From: Euzebya rosea
Lineage (GTDB): Bacteria > Actinomycetota > Nitriliruptoria > Euzebyales > Euzebyaceae
Reading direction: 5' to 3'
DNA length: 64,000 nucleotides
Assembly: GCF_003073135.1 (NCBI RefSeq)
Contig: NZ_PGDQ01000016.1
Coordinates: 62,001-126,000 of the forward strand
In this document: positions 44,048 to 54,400 of the stretch, piece after piece
Layout of the letters: the number at the start of each line of letters is the position of its first letter
Numbering within the stretch: position 1 is the first letter of the stretch
Program-made: the position numbers and the translations under genes
The notes under the pieces: generated by a model
What the model was told of the DNA's origin: nothing
What the model saw: the letters and a program-made list of their open reading frames with translations, nothing else
Database searches by the model: none

Positions 44048-44201
44048 GCCGTCGGGGCAGACGAGCGCTGCGTCCCATGTTTTGCGCGGAGTGTCGTCGG
44101 GCACGGTCGGCGTCTGACAGGATGACCGATGGGGCGGGGCAGTCCAGCACGAAGAGGCCTTATGCTTGCAGCAGTTAGCGCGCCATCATACGGTGGCGCA
44201 A

Positions 44202-45296
44202 ATGAGTGACGCACCCGCCGTGGCGTCCGGAACCCCCACCGGATCACCGACCCCCCGCCCGTCCAGCGATGGACGCAACCTCCCCGGCATCGGCATCGCC
44301 GCGACCGCCGCCGGTGTGGCCATCGGCTCGGCCGCCGCCGGGGTGGCCCGTCTCCGACGTCGCCGCCCGAACACCGAGACCGTCCCGCAGGGCGTCGCCA
44401 CGACCGACGGCCTCCGCCTGCACACCACGGTGCACGGCGACCGGTCCGCGCCCGCCGCCGTGGTGTTCGTCCACGGCTGGACGATGTCGGGGGAGTTCTG
44501 GACGGGGCATGCCGAGGCCCTGGCCCGACGGGGCCTGCTGACGGTCACCTACGACCAGCGTGGCCACGGTCGCTCGGGCCGACCGGGACGTGACGGGTTC
44601 GACCTGCAGCACCTCGGCAACGACCTCGCCGCGGTGCTCGACGCGACCGTGCCCACCCGGACCCCGGTGGTGCTCGTCGGTCACTCGATGGGCGGGATGA
44701 CGGTCATGGCGTGGGCCGGCCGTGCACAGCCGACCCGCCACGACGTCCGCGCGACCGTCCTGGCCAACACCGCCGTCCACGAGCTGGTCACCGACGCCGT
44801 CGCCGCGCTGACCGGGACCACCAACCGGGTGGTCCACCAGCTGCTGCGCCAGGCCGCCAAGGTGCCGACCCCCGTGCCGACCACGCCGATCAACCGCCGG
44901 CTCGTCAGGACGCTGGCACTGAGCCCCGAGGCCCCGGCCTCTGCGGTCGAGCTGACCCACCGCCTCTTCCTCGCGTGCCCTCCGTCGGTCCGGGTCGGGT
45001 TCGCCCACCAGATCGACGTGCTCGACCTGCGTGAGGGGGCGTCCCGCCTCGACGTCCCCACGCTGGTGCTGACCTCGACCAACGACCGCCTGACACCCCC
45101 GTCCCACGCGCAGCGGCTGGTCGAGACCCTTCCCGACGCACGCCTCCAGGTCGTCCCCGGCAGCGGTCACCAGCTGCCGCTGGAGCGTCCGGCCGACACG
45201 ATCCACCTGATCCACGACCACGTCCGTCGGTACGCGCTGGTGCCCGGCCCGCGGGACCGCGACCGTGTGCCTCCGCGCGACCCCGTGGACGCGTGA
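44202..45296 (+). CDS. Alpha/beta-hydrolase with N-terminal hydrophobic segment
   Basis: This 364-residue protein has a Ser/Pro-rich N-terminus and a Gly/Ala-rich hydrophobic stretch (IGIAATAAGVAIGSAAAGVARL, residues about 35-55), perhaps a membrane anchor. The hydrolase fold follows, with oxyanion loop VHGWTMSG, nucleophile elbow GHSMGGM, and Asp and His in STNDRLTPP and GSGHQLPLE. The closest families are epoxide hydrolase- or peroxidase-like esterases; the substrate cannot be inferred. ATG at 44202. It is convergent with mdh across a long hairpin. Confidence 0.88.
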   Translation: MSDAPAVASGTPTGSPTPRPSSDGRNLPGIGIAATAAGVAIGSAAAGVARLRRRRPNTETVPQGVATTDGLRLHTTVHGDRSAPAAVVFVHGWTMSGEFWTGHAEALARRGLLTVTYDQRGHGRSGRPGRDGFDLQHLGNDLAAVLDATVPTRTPVVLVGHSMGGMTVMAWAGRAQPTRHDVRATVLANTAVHELVTDAVAALTGTTNRVVHQLLRQAAKVPTPVPTTPINRRLVRTLALSPEAPASAVELTHRLFLACPPSVRVGFAHQIDVLDLREGASRLDVPTLVLTSTNDRLTPPSHAQRLVETLPDARLQVVPGSGHQLPLERPADTIHLIHDHVRRYALVPGPRDRDRVPPRDPVDA

Positions 45297-45331
45297 CCCG
45301 GACAGGGCTGACGCGGATCACGACTGACACG

Positions 45332-45370
45332 ACGACGGCCGGCCGGTGCGATGCACCAGCCGGCCGTCGT
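45332..45370. terminator. Bidirectional hairpin between the hydrolase gene and mdh
   Basis: ACGACGGCCGGC and GCCGGCCGTCGT pair perfectly over 12 bp; the interior continues with GGTGC/GCACC around GAT after one mismatch. Its position between convergent genes and symmetry suit termination from both sides. Confidence 0.8.
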
Positions 45371-45423
45371 GGTTCGGCTGTCGACCGAGGCCGACCAACC
45401 GGGTCCTACTGGACGAGGCCCGC

Positions 45424-46413
45424 CTAGATCAGGCCGAGCTCCTTGACCGTGTCGCGCTCCTCGGCGAGCTCGGCGACCGACGCGTCGATGCGCCCGCGGC
45501 TGAAGTCGTCGATGTCGAGGCCCTGCACGATCGACCACTTCCCGTCCGCCGTGGTGCACGGGAAGGAGGACAGCAGGCCCTCGGGCACGCCGTAGCTGCC
45601 GTCGGACGGCACGGCCATCGACACCCAGTCACCCTCGGGGGTGCCCAGGGCCCAGTCGCGCATGTGGTCCAGCGCCGCGCTCGCCGCGGAGGCGGCGGAG
45701 GAGGCCCCGCGGGCGGCGATGATGGCGGCGCCCCGCTTCTGGACGGTGGGGATGAAGTCGTCCTCGAGCCATGCCTGGTCGTCGACCTGCGCAGCGGCGT
45801 TCTTGCCGTTGACCTCGCAGTGGAACAGGTCGGGGTACTGCGTGGCGGAGTGGTTGCCCCAGATCGTCATCTTCTTGATGTCGTTGACCGAGGCACCCGT
45901 CCTGGCCGCCAGCTGCGACATCGCCCGGTTGTGGTCCAGGCGGGTCATGGCGGTGAACTGCTCGTCGGGGATGTCCGGCGCGTTGTTCATCGCGATCAGG
46001 CAGTTGGTGTTGGCCGGGTTGCCGACGACGAGGACCTTGACGTCGGGGGAGGCGTGGTCGTTCAGCGCCTTGCCCTGGCCGGTGAAGATCGCACCGTTGG
46101 CCTCCAGCAGGTCGGAACGCTCCATGCCCGGGCCGCGGGGGCGGGAGCCGACCAGCAGGGCGTAGTCGACGCCCTCGAAGGCGACGTTGGGGTCATCGGA
46201 CTGGACGGTGCCGGCAAGCAGCGGGAACGCGCAGTCGTCGAGCTCCATGACGACACCCTTCAGGGCGTCCATGGCCGGGGGGATCTCCAGCATCTGCAGG
46301 ATGACCGGCTGGTCCGGACCGAGCATGCCGCCGCTGGCGATGCGGAACAGGAGCTGGTAGCCGATCTGGCCGGCGGCGCCGGTCACGGCGACGCGTACAG
46401 GACTGGTGGGCAC
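45424..46413 (-). CDS. mdh: Malate dehydrogenase
   Basis: NAD-dependent oxidation of malate to oxaloacetate in the TCA cycle. The 329-residue protein has the nucleotide-binding [12 protein letters not shown], substrate Arg in [22 protein letters not shown], and catalytic His in [11 protein letters not shown]. It matches the dimeric, LDH-like cytosolic/actinobacterial MDH type. GTG start at 46413 with a GAGGAAG sequence upstream. It follows the LuxR-type regulator gene on the same strand with a 107-bp gap. Confidence 0.96.
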   Translation of the reverse strand: MPTSPVRVAVTGAAGQIGYQLLFRIASGGMLGPDQPVILQMLEIPPAMDALKGVVMELDDCAFPLLAGTVQSDDPNVAFEGVDYALLVGSRPRGPGMERSDLLEANGAIFTGQGKALNDHASPDVKVLVVGNPANTNCLIAMNNAPDIPDEQFTAMTRLDHNRAMSQLAARTGASVNDIKKMTIWGNHSATQYPDLFHCEVNGKNAAAQVDDQAWLEDDFIPTVQKRGAAIIAARGASSAASAASAALDHMRDWALGTPEGDWVSMAVPSDGSYGVPEGLLSSFPCTTADGKWSIVQGLDIDDFSRGRIDASVAELAEERDTVKELGLI

Positions 46414-46520
46414 GAGGCTTCACTTCCTCTGTTGGGGAGTCTTGGGTGGGCGCCGCACGACGGGCACCCCGAGCAGGCGCATCGTACCCGCCGCGTTTCC
46501 CCTCCCCCTCGCCGATCGGG

Positions 46521-47636
46521 TCAGTGCGCACCCGACGTCGCGATGACGTCGGCGTTCGGCAGGAACTGCTCGTCGATGAACAGCCTGGCCAGCTCGGCCC
46601 GCGAGCTGATGCCCATCTTGTCGTGGATCGACCGAACGTGGGTCCGCACGGTGTGGATGGAGATCTGCAGCGCCGAGCTGATCTGCTGCGCGCTGTCACC
46701 GCGCAGCAGGAGCGAGACGATCTCCTCCTCGCGTGCGGTCAGGTCGTGGGAGGCCACGACCAGCGGCCCGAGCTCGGAGGTGCGCGTCGGCTCGATCGTC
46801 AGGACCGTGTGGCCCATCCGGCCGTCGGGGGTGCGGGTGCAGGTGCCGCGCAACGTCACCCGCTGGCCGTCCCGCAGCACGATGCGGGCGGTCGCGTCCG
46901 GGGCGTCGAACCCACCGGCCAGGAACCGCGCACGCGCCCAGATGGCGTGGACGATGGCGTTGAGGAAGGCCGAGGAGTTCCCCGTGTCGACCGCTTCGGG
47001 GATGAGGTCGATCAGCTCGCGGGCCTGTGGGGTCATCGACATGACGTCGCCGTCCTCCCCGATGATGACGACCGCCGATGACGTCGACAGCTCGTCGCCG
47101 GCCATCTGGGGGCGGGCCAGCGCGGTCCGCAGCAGGTCCGCGATCGCTGGTCGGACGAGGTCCACGACCACGAGCTCGTCGTCGCTGAAGTCCGGCTCGC
47201 CCTCACCGCGGACCAGGTCCACCAATCCGTAGCAGCCGGACGTCGTCGAGATCGTCGAACGGAGCTGGGCGTCCAGCCCGAGGCCGCGCAGGATGTCGCG
47301 GTACCGCGCGCTGCGTTCGGGACGTCCCTCGGTGACCCGATGGAGCGTCCTCGGCGCCCCACCCTCCTCGTGCAGCCCCGCGATGCTCATGACGTCCGGC
47401 TCGAGGTACTCCTTGTCCCAGTACGGGCCACAGGACTCGGCCGGGAACATCTCGATGTACGCCGCACCCGCAGGCAGCAGCGAGCTCGGGTCGGTGCTGG
47501 TCATCGCGCAGGCGTCGAACGGCACGACGCTGCCGATGATCTCCGCGGACTGGTGGAGGATCGACACCAGCGGCATGTCGTCGTCAAGCTCCTGCAGCCT
47601 GCGCGACAGCCCCTCAGCTGCACGGATGGTGTTCAC
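46521..47636 (-). CDS. LuxR-family transcriptional regulator with N-terminal sensor region
   Basis: This 371-residue regulator has a large N-terminal half that may contain GAF- or PAS-like folds (FDACAMTSTDP, then a SSAVVIIGEDGDVMSM segment), with no known ligand motif. A C-terminal LuxR/NarL helix-turn-helix covers residues about 300-360 (LTAREEEIVSLLLRGDS, then ISIHTVRTHVRSIHDKMG). No receiver domain is present, so it is probably ligand-controlled. The GTG at 47636 is preferred to a frame opening further upstream, which would cross both operator-like palindromes. It is divergent from a cupin gene; self-regulation and control of the cupin through the shared palindromes is likely. Confidence 0.85.
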   Translation of the reverse strand: MNTIRAAEGLSRRLQELDDDMPLVSILHQSAEIIGSVVPFDACAMTSTDPSSLLPAGAAYIEMFPAESCGPYWDKEYLEPDVMSIAGLHEEGGAPRTLHRVTEGRPERSARYRDILRGLGLDAQLRSTISTTSGCYGLVDLVRGEGEPDFSDDELVVVDLVRPAIADLLRTALARPQMAGDELSTSSAVVIIGEDGDVMSMTPQARELIDLIPEAVDTGNSSAFLNAIVHAIWARARFLAGGFDAPDATARIVLRDGQRVTLRGTCTRTPDGRMGHTVLTIEPTRTSELGPLVVASHDLTAREEEIVSLLLRGDSAQQISSALQISIHTVRTHVRSIHDKMGISSRAELARLFIDEQFLPNADVIATSGAH

Positions 47637-47684
47637 ACCGCTGAGCGTAACGGCTCGACGCGCTCCGTGACAGGGCAGGGGCGG

Positions 47685-47700
47685 TACCCAAAGTTGGGTA
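47685..47700. promoter_or_regulatory. Operator-like palindrome, copy 1 (LuxR-type gene side)
   Basis: TACCCAA-AG-TTGGGTA: perfect 7-bp arms with a 2-bp centre, 49 bases from the regulator start. The size and dyad fit a LuxR/NarL-type binding site. Confidence 0.7.
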
Positions 47701-47734
47701 GTCGGCCGGGTCCGCCCCCGTTCCGCGGGCCCGC

Positions 47735-47750
47735 TACCCAAAGTTGGGGA
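47735..47750. promoter_or_regulatory. Operator-like palindrome, copy 2 (cupin side)
   Basis: TACCCAA-AG-TTGGGGA: the same site with one changed arm base, exactly 50 bp (about five helical turns) from copy 1 and 84 bases before the cupin start. The same-face spacing suggests cooperative binding between the divergent genes. Confidence 0.7.
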
Positions 47751-47833
47751 TCGCGGCGTGCGGTCGGCGCACGCATCGTCAGTCGGGACGCGAGGGGTCG
47801 GCCCTCGCCGCCGTTTCGACGAAGGGACCCATC

Positions 47834-48301
47834 GTGAGCATGCAGACCCCCACCCTCCACGGCCCGGGCGAGGGCGACTGGTACCAGTTCCTCGCTGGTC
47901 GCAACCGAGTGCTCGCCGGCCGGAAGGCGACCGACGGCGCGATGTCGATCATCGAGTTCGAGGCACCTGCTGGCTTCGGGCCCCCACCCCACATCCATCG
48001 GCTCGAGGACGAGATGTTCTACGTCCTGGAGGGATCGGCGTCGTTCTGGTGCGACAACGAGGAGGTGACCTACGAGGCCGGCGGGTTCTGCTGGTTGCCA
48101 AAGGGTTTGCCGCACCGCTTCGAGATGGGACCCGAGGGAGGCCGGATCCTGCAGATCACGACCCCCGCGCAGTTCGAGGACATGATCGCCGACTACGGCT
48201 TCCCGATCGCCGCCGACGAACACCCCGAGCCGGAGCCGCCCGACGTGGCCCGCCTGGTCGAGGTGTGCGAGCGCTACCAGATCGACCTCCTCCTCCCCTA
48301 G
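47834..48301 (+). CDS. Cupin-domain protein
   Basis: This 155-residue single cupin has metal-binding residues in motif 1 (PPPHIHRLEDEMFYVLEG: His, His, Glu) and motif 2 (GLPHRFEM). Many close relatives are quercetinase-like dioxygenases or small sensors, but the substrate cannot be told. GTG at 47834 has GAAGGGA six bases upstream; the ATG six bases later is an alternative. It is divergent from the LuxR-type regulator, which probably controls it. Confidence 0.88.
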   Translation: MSMQTPTLHGPGEGDWYQFLAGRNRVLAGRKATDGAMSIIEFEAPAGFGPPPHIHRLEDEMFYVLEGSASFWCDNEEVTYEAGGFCWLPKGLPHRFEMGPEGGRILQITTPAQFEDMIADYGFPIAADEHPEPEPPDVARLVEVCERYQIDLLLP

Positions 48302-48402
48302 TCACACCTGCCGCGGTCGACATCACCCTGCTGGGTGCGCCGCGGCATGCCAGCACGCACGATCCCGTCACGGACGTGCCCACCGAATGAGGGAAGCCAG
48401 CC

Positions 48403-51400
48403 ATGCGCCACCGTCCGTTCGCCGTCCTCGGCGTCGTCCTCCTGCTCGTCGTCGGGCTGCTCGGCACACCGGTGCTGGGACAACCCGGTGACGTCGTCGC
48501 CCTGCAACGCGTGGCGGCAGGCGACCGCATCGGGACGGCGGTGGCGGTGTCGCAGCGGTTCTTCCCCACCGCGGACCACGTGGTGCTCGCTCGCGCCGAC
48601 GGATTCGCCGATGCCCTGGCCGGCTCGCCCCTGGCCGGGCTCCGGGGCGCACCGGTGCTGCTGACCACCCCCAGCGCCCTGCCGACCGCGGTGGGTGAGG
48701 AGATCGCGAGGCTCGGAGCCACGGCGGCCACGATCCTCGGTGGCGAGGCTGCCGTCGGCGAGGCCGTGGCCGACCAGCTGCGGGCGGCCGGCCTGACGGT
48801 GGAGCGAGTCAGCGGTCCCGACCGGTTCGCCACCGCGGCGGCGGTGGCGACGGCCACCGGCGCCACGCCCGGCGGACGCGTCATCGTCGCCCTGGGCACC
48901 CACCCCGACGCCGACCGCGCATGGCCCGATGCCCTGTCGGCGGCCAACCTGGCGGTCGACGGCACGCCGGTCCTGCTGACCGCCCCGGACCTGCTGCCAG
49001 CGGCGACGCGGTCGGCCATCGCCGACCTCGCCCCGTCGGAGATCGTGATCGTGGGCGGTGAGCTCGCCGTCGGGCCGACGGTGGAAGCGGAGCTGACGGC
49101 GACCGGTGCCGGAGTCACGCGTGTCGCCGGCGACTCTCGCTACACGACCGCCCTGGCCGCCGCCGACGAGGCACTGGACACAACGGGGACCCGCGGGGCC
49201 ACCGACGTCCCCCGGACCGTCGTGTTCACCACCGCCGAGGCCTACCCGGACGCCCTGGCCTCCGGGGCCCTGCTGCCGTACCTGCCGGCGGTCCTGGTCC
49301 TGGTCCCGACCGAGACACTGGACGAGTCCGTCCGGCGGTGGCTCGTGGGTCGGGCGGGCCAGTTCGACGAGGCCTACGTGATCGGCGGCACGGCCGCGGT
49401 CAGCGAAACCACGTTCGACGCGATCCAGGCCGCGCTCGGCGCGGACCCCGACCCCGACCCGACCACGGACCCGGCGCCCACGCCCTCGCCCTCGCCCACC
49501 GACGGTGGCCAGCCGACCCTCCCCGTGTCGCCCGGCGGCCCGGTGCCCGTGCCGACCCCGACCGACTCCGGTTCCCCCACCCCCACCGAGACCCAGGCGC
49601 CCGACCCCGATCCCACCCCGACCGACACCGAGACGCCCGAACCCGACCCCACCCCGACCGACACCGAGACGCCCGAACCCGACCCCACCCCGACCGAGAC
49701 CGAGACCGAGACCCCGGATCCCGTCACCGGGCCCACGCGCTTCACCGATCTCCTCGACGCGCTTGCGCCGCTGTACGTCGGCGACGATGCCGTGCAGGTC
49801 GGACTCGATCCCTCCCTGCTGGACCCCGCCCGTACCGCGGGCCTGCGGGGTCGGGTACTGGATCGCGACGGCCAACCCCTCCCCGGCGCGCGTGTGGACC
49901 TGCTCGGCCATGCCGAGCTCGGCCACACCACGTCCCAGCCCGACGGGACGTGGACCATGGCCGTGGCCGGTGGGCAGGTGTTGACCGCGACCGTGACGCT
50001 CGAGGGACATGTCCCGGTGCAGCGCACGACGACCGTTCCGTGGGGCGACATCGCGACGCTTCCCGACGTCGTGCTGATGCCCTACGACGACCGCAGCACC
50101 ACGATCGCCCTGCCGGTCGACGGTCCGACAGGGCACGTGGGATCCACGCAGACCGACGAGGACGGGACCCGTGCCGCGGGCCTGCTGTTCCGCGACGGGA
50201 CGACTGCAACCATGACCCTCCCGGGCGGTAGCACCGAACCGCTGTCGTCCATGACCGTCCGTGCGACGGAGCTGACCGTCGGCAGCGTCGGCCCCCTCGC
50301 GATGCCGGGCGAGCTGCCGCCCGGCTCGCTCTACACCTACGCCGTCGAGCTGAGCGTCGACGAAGCCGTCGCTGCCGGCGCCGTCCGCGTGGACTTCTCC
50401 CAGCACGTCGCCCTGCACGTCGACAACTTCCTCGGCTTCCCGGTTGGTTCGGAGGTACCGGTCGGCGTGTACGACAGCGACACCGCGTCGTGGCTGCCGA
50501 CCCCCGAACCGGGGATCGTCCTCGCCGTCGTGGGCGACGACGGCGGAGTCGCCCGGCTCGACATCGACGGCGACGGTGACGCCGACGCCGACGACGACGC
50601 ACTCGCCTCGTCGCTGGGCATCGACGAGGACGAACGAGTCCACCTGGCAGGCCGAGCATCCGTGCTGCCGTCGTCGTTCTCACGGGTCCGCATCACCCAC
50701 TTCACCCCGTACGACCTCAACTATCCCCAGGACGAGGACGACGAGGACGACGAGGAGGAGGAACCCGAGGACGACGAGGACGAGGAGGACGAGGATCCCT
50801 GCGACGAGGCCGCGTCCTCGATGATCGTCTGCGCCAGCCGGTCCCTCGTCGAGTGGATCGACCTCCCGGGAACCTTCCCGTTCTTCCGCGACTCCCAGGA
50901 TGCCGTCGGTCACGTGCGCAGCCGATCGTTGACCATCCCGCTCACCGGACCCACCGTCTCCCCCGGAACCGACGCAGTCGAGGTCGTCGTCCAGGTCGCC
51001 GGCCAGCGACACGTCCACGTGGCCGAGGCCCCCGGACCCGAGCGGTCGTGGGAGTTCGTGTGGGACGGCCGCGACCTGTTCGGCCGCCAGGTCGTCGGCA
51101 GCGTGCCCGTCACGGTGACGCACTCGACCATGACGTCCTCGACCTACGCCACGGGGGCGTTCGGTGCACCGCCGACCACGGCCTCCACCAGCACCGGGGT
51201 GGACACCCGAGAGCCCACTTCGAGAACGCGCACGTGGACCTCGACCCTGGACGGCCTGCCGCGACCGCTCGACGACACCGTGGGTGGGTGGAGCCCCTGG
51301 ATGCACCATCGCTACGACCCGGTCGCACGACGCCTGCGTCACGGCGACGGGACCTCTCGCACGACCGACGCGGTCGACGCGTGGGCCCACCTGTGGCGCG

Positions 51401-54400
51401 TCACCGGCGGCGGGACCGATCCCTTCGGCTCGCCCGCCGTGACGACGGCACCGGAGGCCAGCCGCATCGCGATCGCCGCCGACGGCAGCATCATCGTGGC
51501 CGAGGCATCGCAGCACCGTGTCAGCAGGATCACCCCCGACGGCGTGTGGCAGGCGTTCGCCGGTACCGGCGACCCGGGCAACGACGGTGACGGCGGTCCA
51601 GCCCTGGCGGCCACGCTGGACTCACCTGCGGCGGTGGCGGTACTGCCCGATGGTGGGGTTGTCGTGGCCGACGCCGGCCAGCACCGGCTGCGGCTGGTCG
51701 AGCCCGACGGGACCATCCGGGCCTTCGCCGGCACGGGCGAGGCGGGGATGGCAGGTGACGGCGGGCCGGCCGTGGACGCCCTGCTGGACGGACCCGTTGC
51801 GCTGGCCGTTCGGCCCGACAGCACCGTGCTGGTCGCCGATGGCAACAACGGCCTGCTCCGCTCGATCGACGCCGAGGGCCGTATCACCACGCTGGCAGGC
51901 GGTGGCGCGATCACTGACTGTGCGGCTGGATGCCTCCGCGACGAGGTCGACCTGACCGACATCGCCGACGTGGCCGTCTCCCCGGACGGTGACCGCGTGG
52001 CCGTGGCCGCGACCGGGAGCAGGGTGCTGGAGCTCGGCGAGGACGGACGGCTGCACGACGTGGGCCTGCGCGGCACCACCGTCGTGTACGGGCCGCAACG
52101 TGGTCTGTGGGTGGGCTCGGGCAGCGGGTTCGCGCGCTGGGACCTCGGCCTGCAGTCCGCCACCGACTTCACCATCCCCGAGGAGCTGTTCGGCTCCGAC
52201 ATCGGCCCCGTCGGCGCCCGCGCGACCGACCACCTGGTGGCGGTCGCCGACATGGCTCGCACCCCCGACGGCCAGTTGCTCCTCGTCGACGCGACCCCTC
52301 CCGACTCGGGTGCGGCGCCGACGGAGGGCATCTTCGTGCTCGGGTCCGCGCTGCCCCCGCGCCACACCGTGCCGACATCCAGGCCCGGGCTCCATGCCGC
52401 AGGACCGCTCGCCGAGGACGCCACGTACGTCGTCCCGGCGGAGGAGGGGACCCTTGCCCTGGTCTTCGACGCCGATGGCAGGCACCTGCGCACCGTCGAC
52501 GCCGACCGGGGGGTGGTCGTGTGGGCCTTCGGCTACGACGCCGGAGGAGCCCTCGTCAGCGTCACGGGGCAGACCGGACAGACGACGACGATCGAGCGGG
52601 ACGCGGACGGCAGCCCGACCGCCATCGTCGGCCACTTCGGCCATCGCACCGACCTGACCGTCGACGCCGACGGCCTGCTCTCCTCCGTGACCGATCCGCT
52701 GGGCCGGACACGGACGTTCGACTACGACGACGGGTTGCTCGTCGCGCACACCGACTGGGCGGGGAACCCCGCCAGCTACGCCTACGACGACCTGGGCCTG
52801 CTGACGGAGGCGGTGGCGACCGACGGGGTGTCGTTCACCCTCGAGGAGGAGGTCATCACCGAGACGCAGGTCGACGGCCGACGGGTCACCCTCGACATCG
52901 GCGGGGTGGAACGCCGTACCTACGAATGGGTCGTCGAGCGCGACCTCGACCTCCGCACGACCACCGCCACGCTGCCGTCCGGGGCGGTCAACCGGACCTA
53001 CGACTACCGGCACGGCGAGGTCGTGGCCGAGATGGCCGACGGGACCAGCCAGCGCCACCACGCCAGCCCCGATCCGCGGTTCGGCTCCGCCGGCGCACAC
53101 GTCGGGCTCCTCGAACGCTACGGCGGCGACTCGTTGTTCGCGACCACCACCGTCGAGGCGGTCATGGGCAACCCGCTCGATCCGTTCTCCGTCGAGCACG
53201 TGACCCGGACGATGGGCATCTCGGGCGAGGGCGACTACGTGACCGGCCTGGACCGCGACGCCGGGACGACCACCCGAACAACCCCTGACGGCAGCACGGT
53301 CGTTGCGTCGTGGGACGCCGAGGGACTGGTCACCCACGTCGATCCGGGGGACGGCCTCGCGCAGATCACCATCGAGCGCGACGAGGACGGCCTGATCACC
53401 CGAACGGTCGAGGGTGACCGGGTCACCACCACGACCTACGGCGCAGACGGTCTCCGTGACAGCGAGACCGGCCCCGCTGGCCGAACCCGCACCTTCGACC
53501 ACGACGCCGCAGCCCGGCTCGTGTCCAGCAGCGATCACACCGGCGCGGCGGTCTCCTACCGCTGGGACGACCTCGATCGACTCCTCGGCTGGACCAGCCC
53601 CGAGGGCATCGAGCACGACCGGGTCCTCACCCCCATGGGCCAGCTGACCACGCTCGATGCCCCCCCGAACCCCTTGGCCGGACTGTCCCACGACGACGCC
53701 CGCCAGCTGACGTCCGTCGTGCACGGCGACGGCACGACCACCTCGGTCACCGTCACGGGCGGTCTCAGGACCAGCAGCGTCGGGCCCGATCGAACCGTCT
53801 CCTGGTCCTGGCTGGACGGCGAGGAGCCCGGCACGTCGGACCTGACCGGACGGCTGTCGTCCAGCACGTGGACCGCCGGCAGCCACTCCACCACCCTGGA
53901 GGTCGACCATCGGGACGACCGGCCGCTGGAGTTCACCTGGACCACCGACGGGGTCGACGACAGCGTCCTGTGGCTGTGGGACGACTACCGCCCGACCCAG
54001 CGCCAGGTGAACAACCGCGCGAACAGCCAGATCGCCTTCGACCACGACGACGAGGGCCGCCTCGTCGAGTCCGGTCCCTGGTCGATCACCCGCGGCAACG
54101 CGTGGGCTGCGCCATCGGCCATCAGCAACGGCTCCCTCGAGACCCAGATCGTGCTGGACGAACACGGGGTCATGGTGGCGCGGTCGATCAGCCACGACGG
54201 CAACCCGGTCGCGACGCTGGACCTCGTGCGAGGCCCCGCCGGTCACGTCACCGAACAGGTGGTGACGGCGGACGGCACCACGTTGCTGGACGCCGCCTAC
54301 GGCTACGACGACCGGGCATGGCTGGCCTCGGCCACCGTGGACGGGGCCACGACGACCTACGCCTACGACGACGATGGCAACCGGATCTCGACCACCACAG

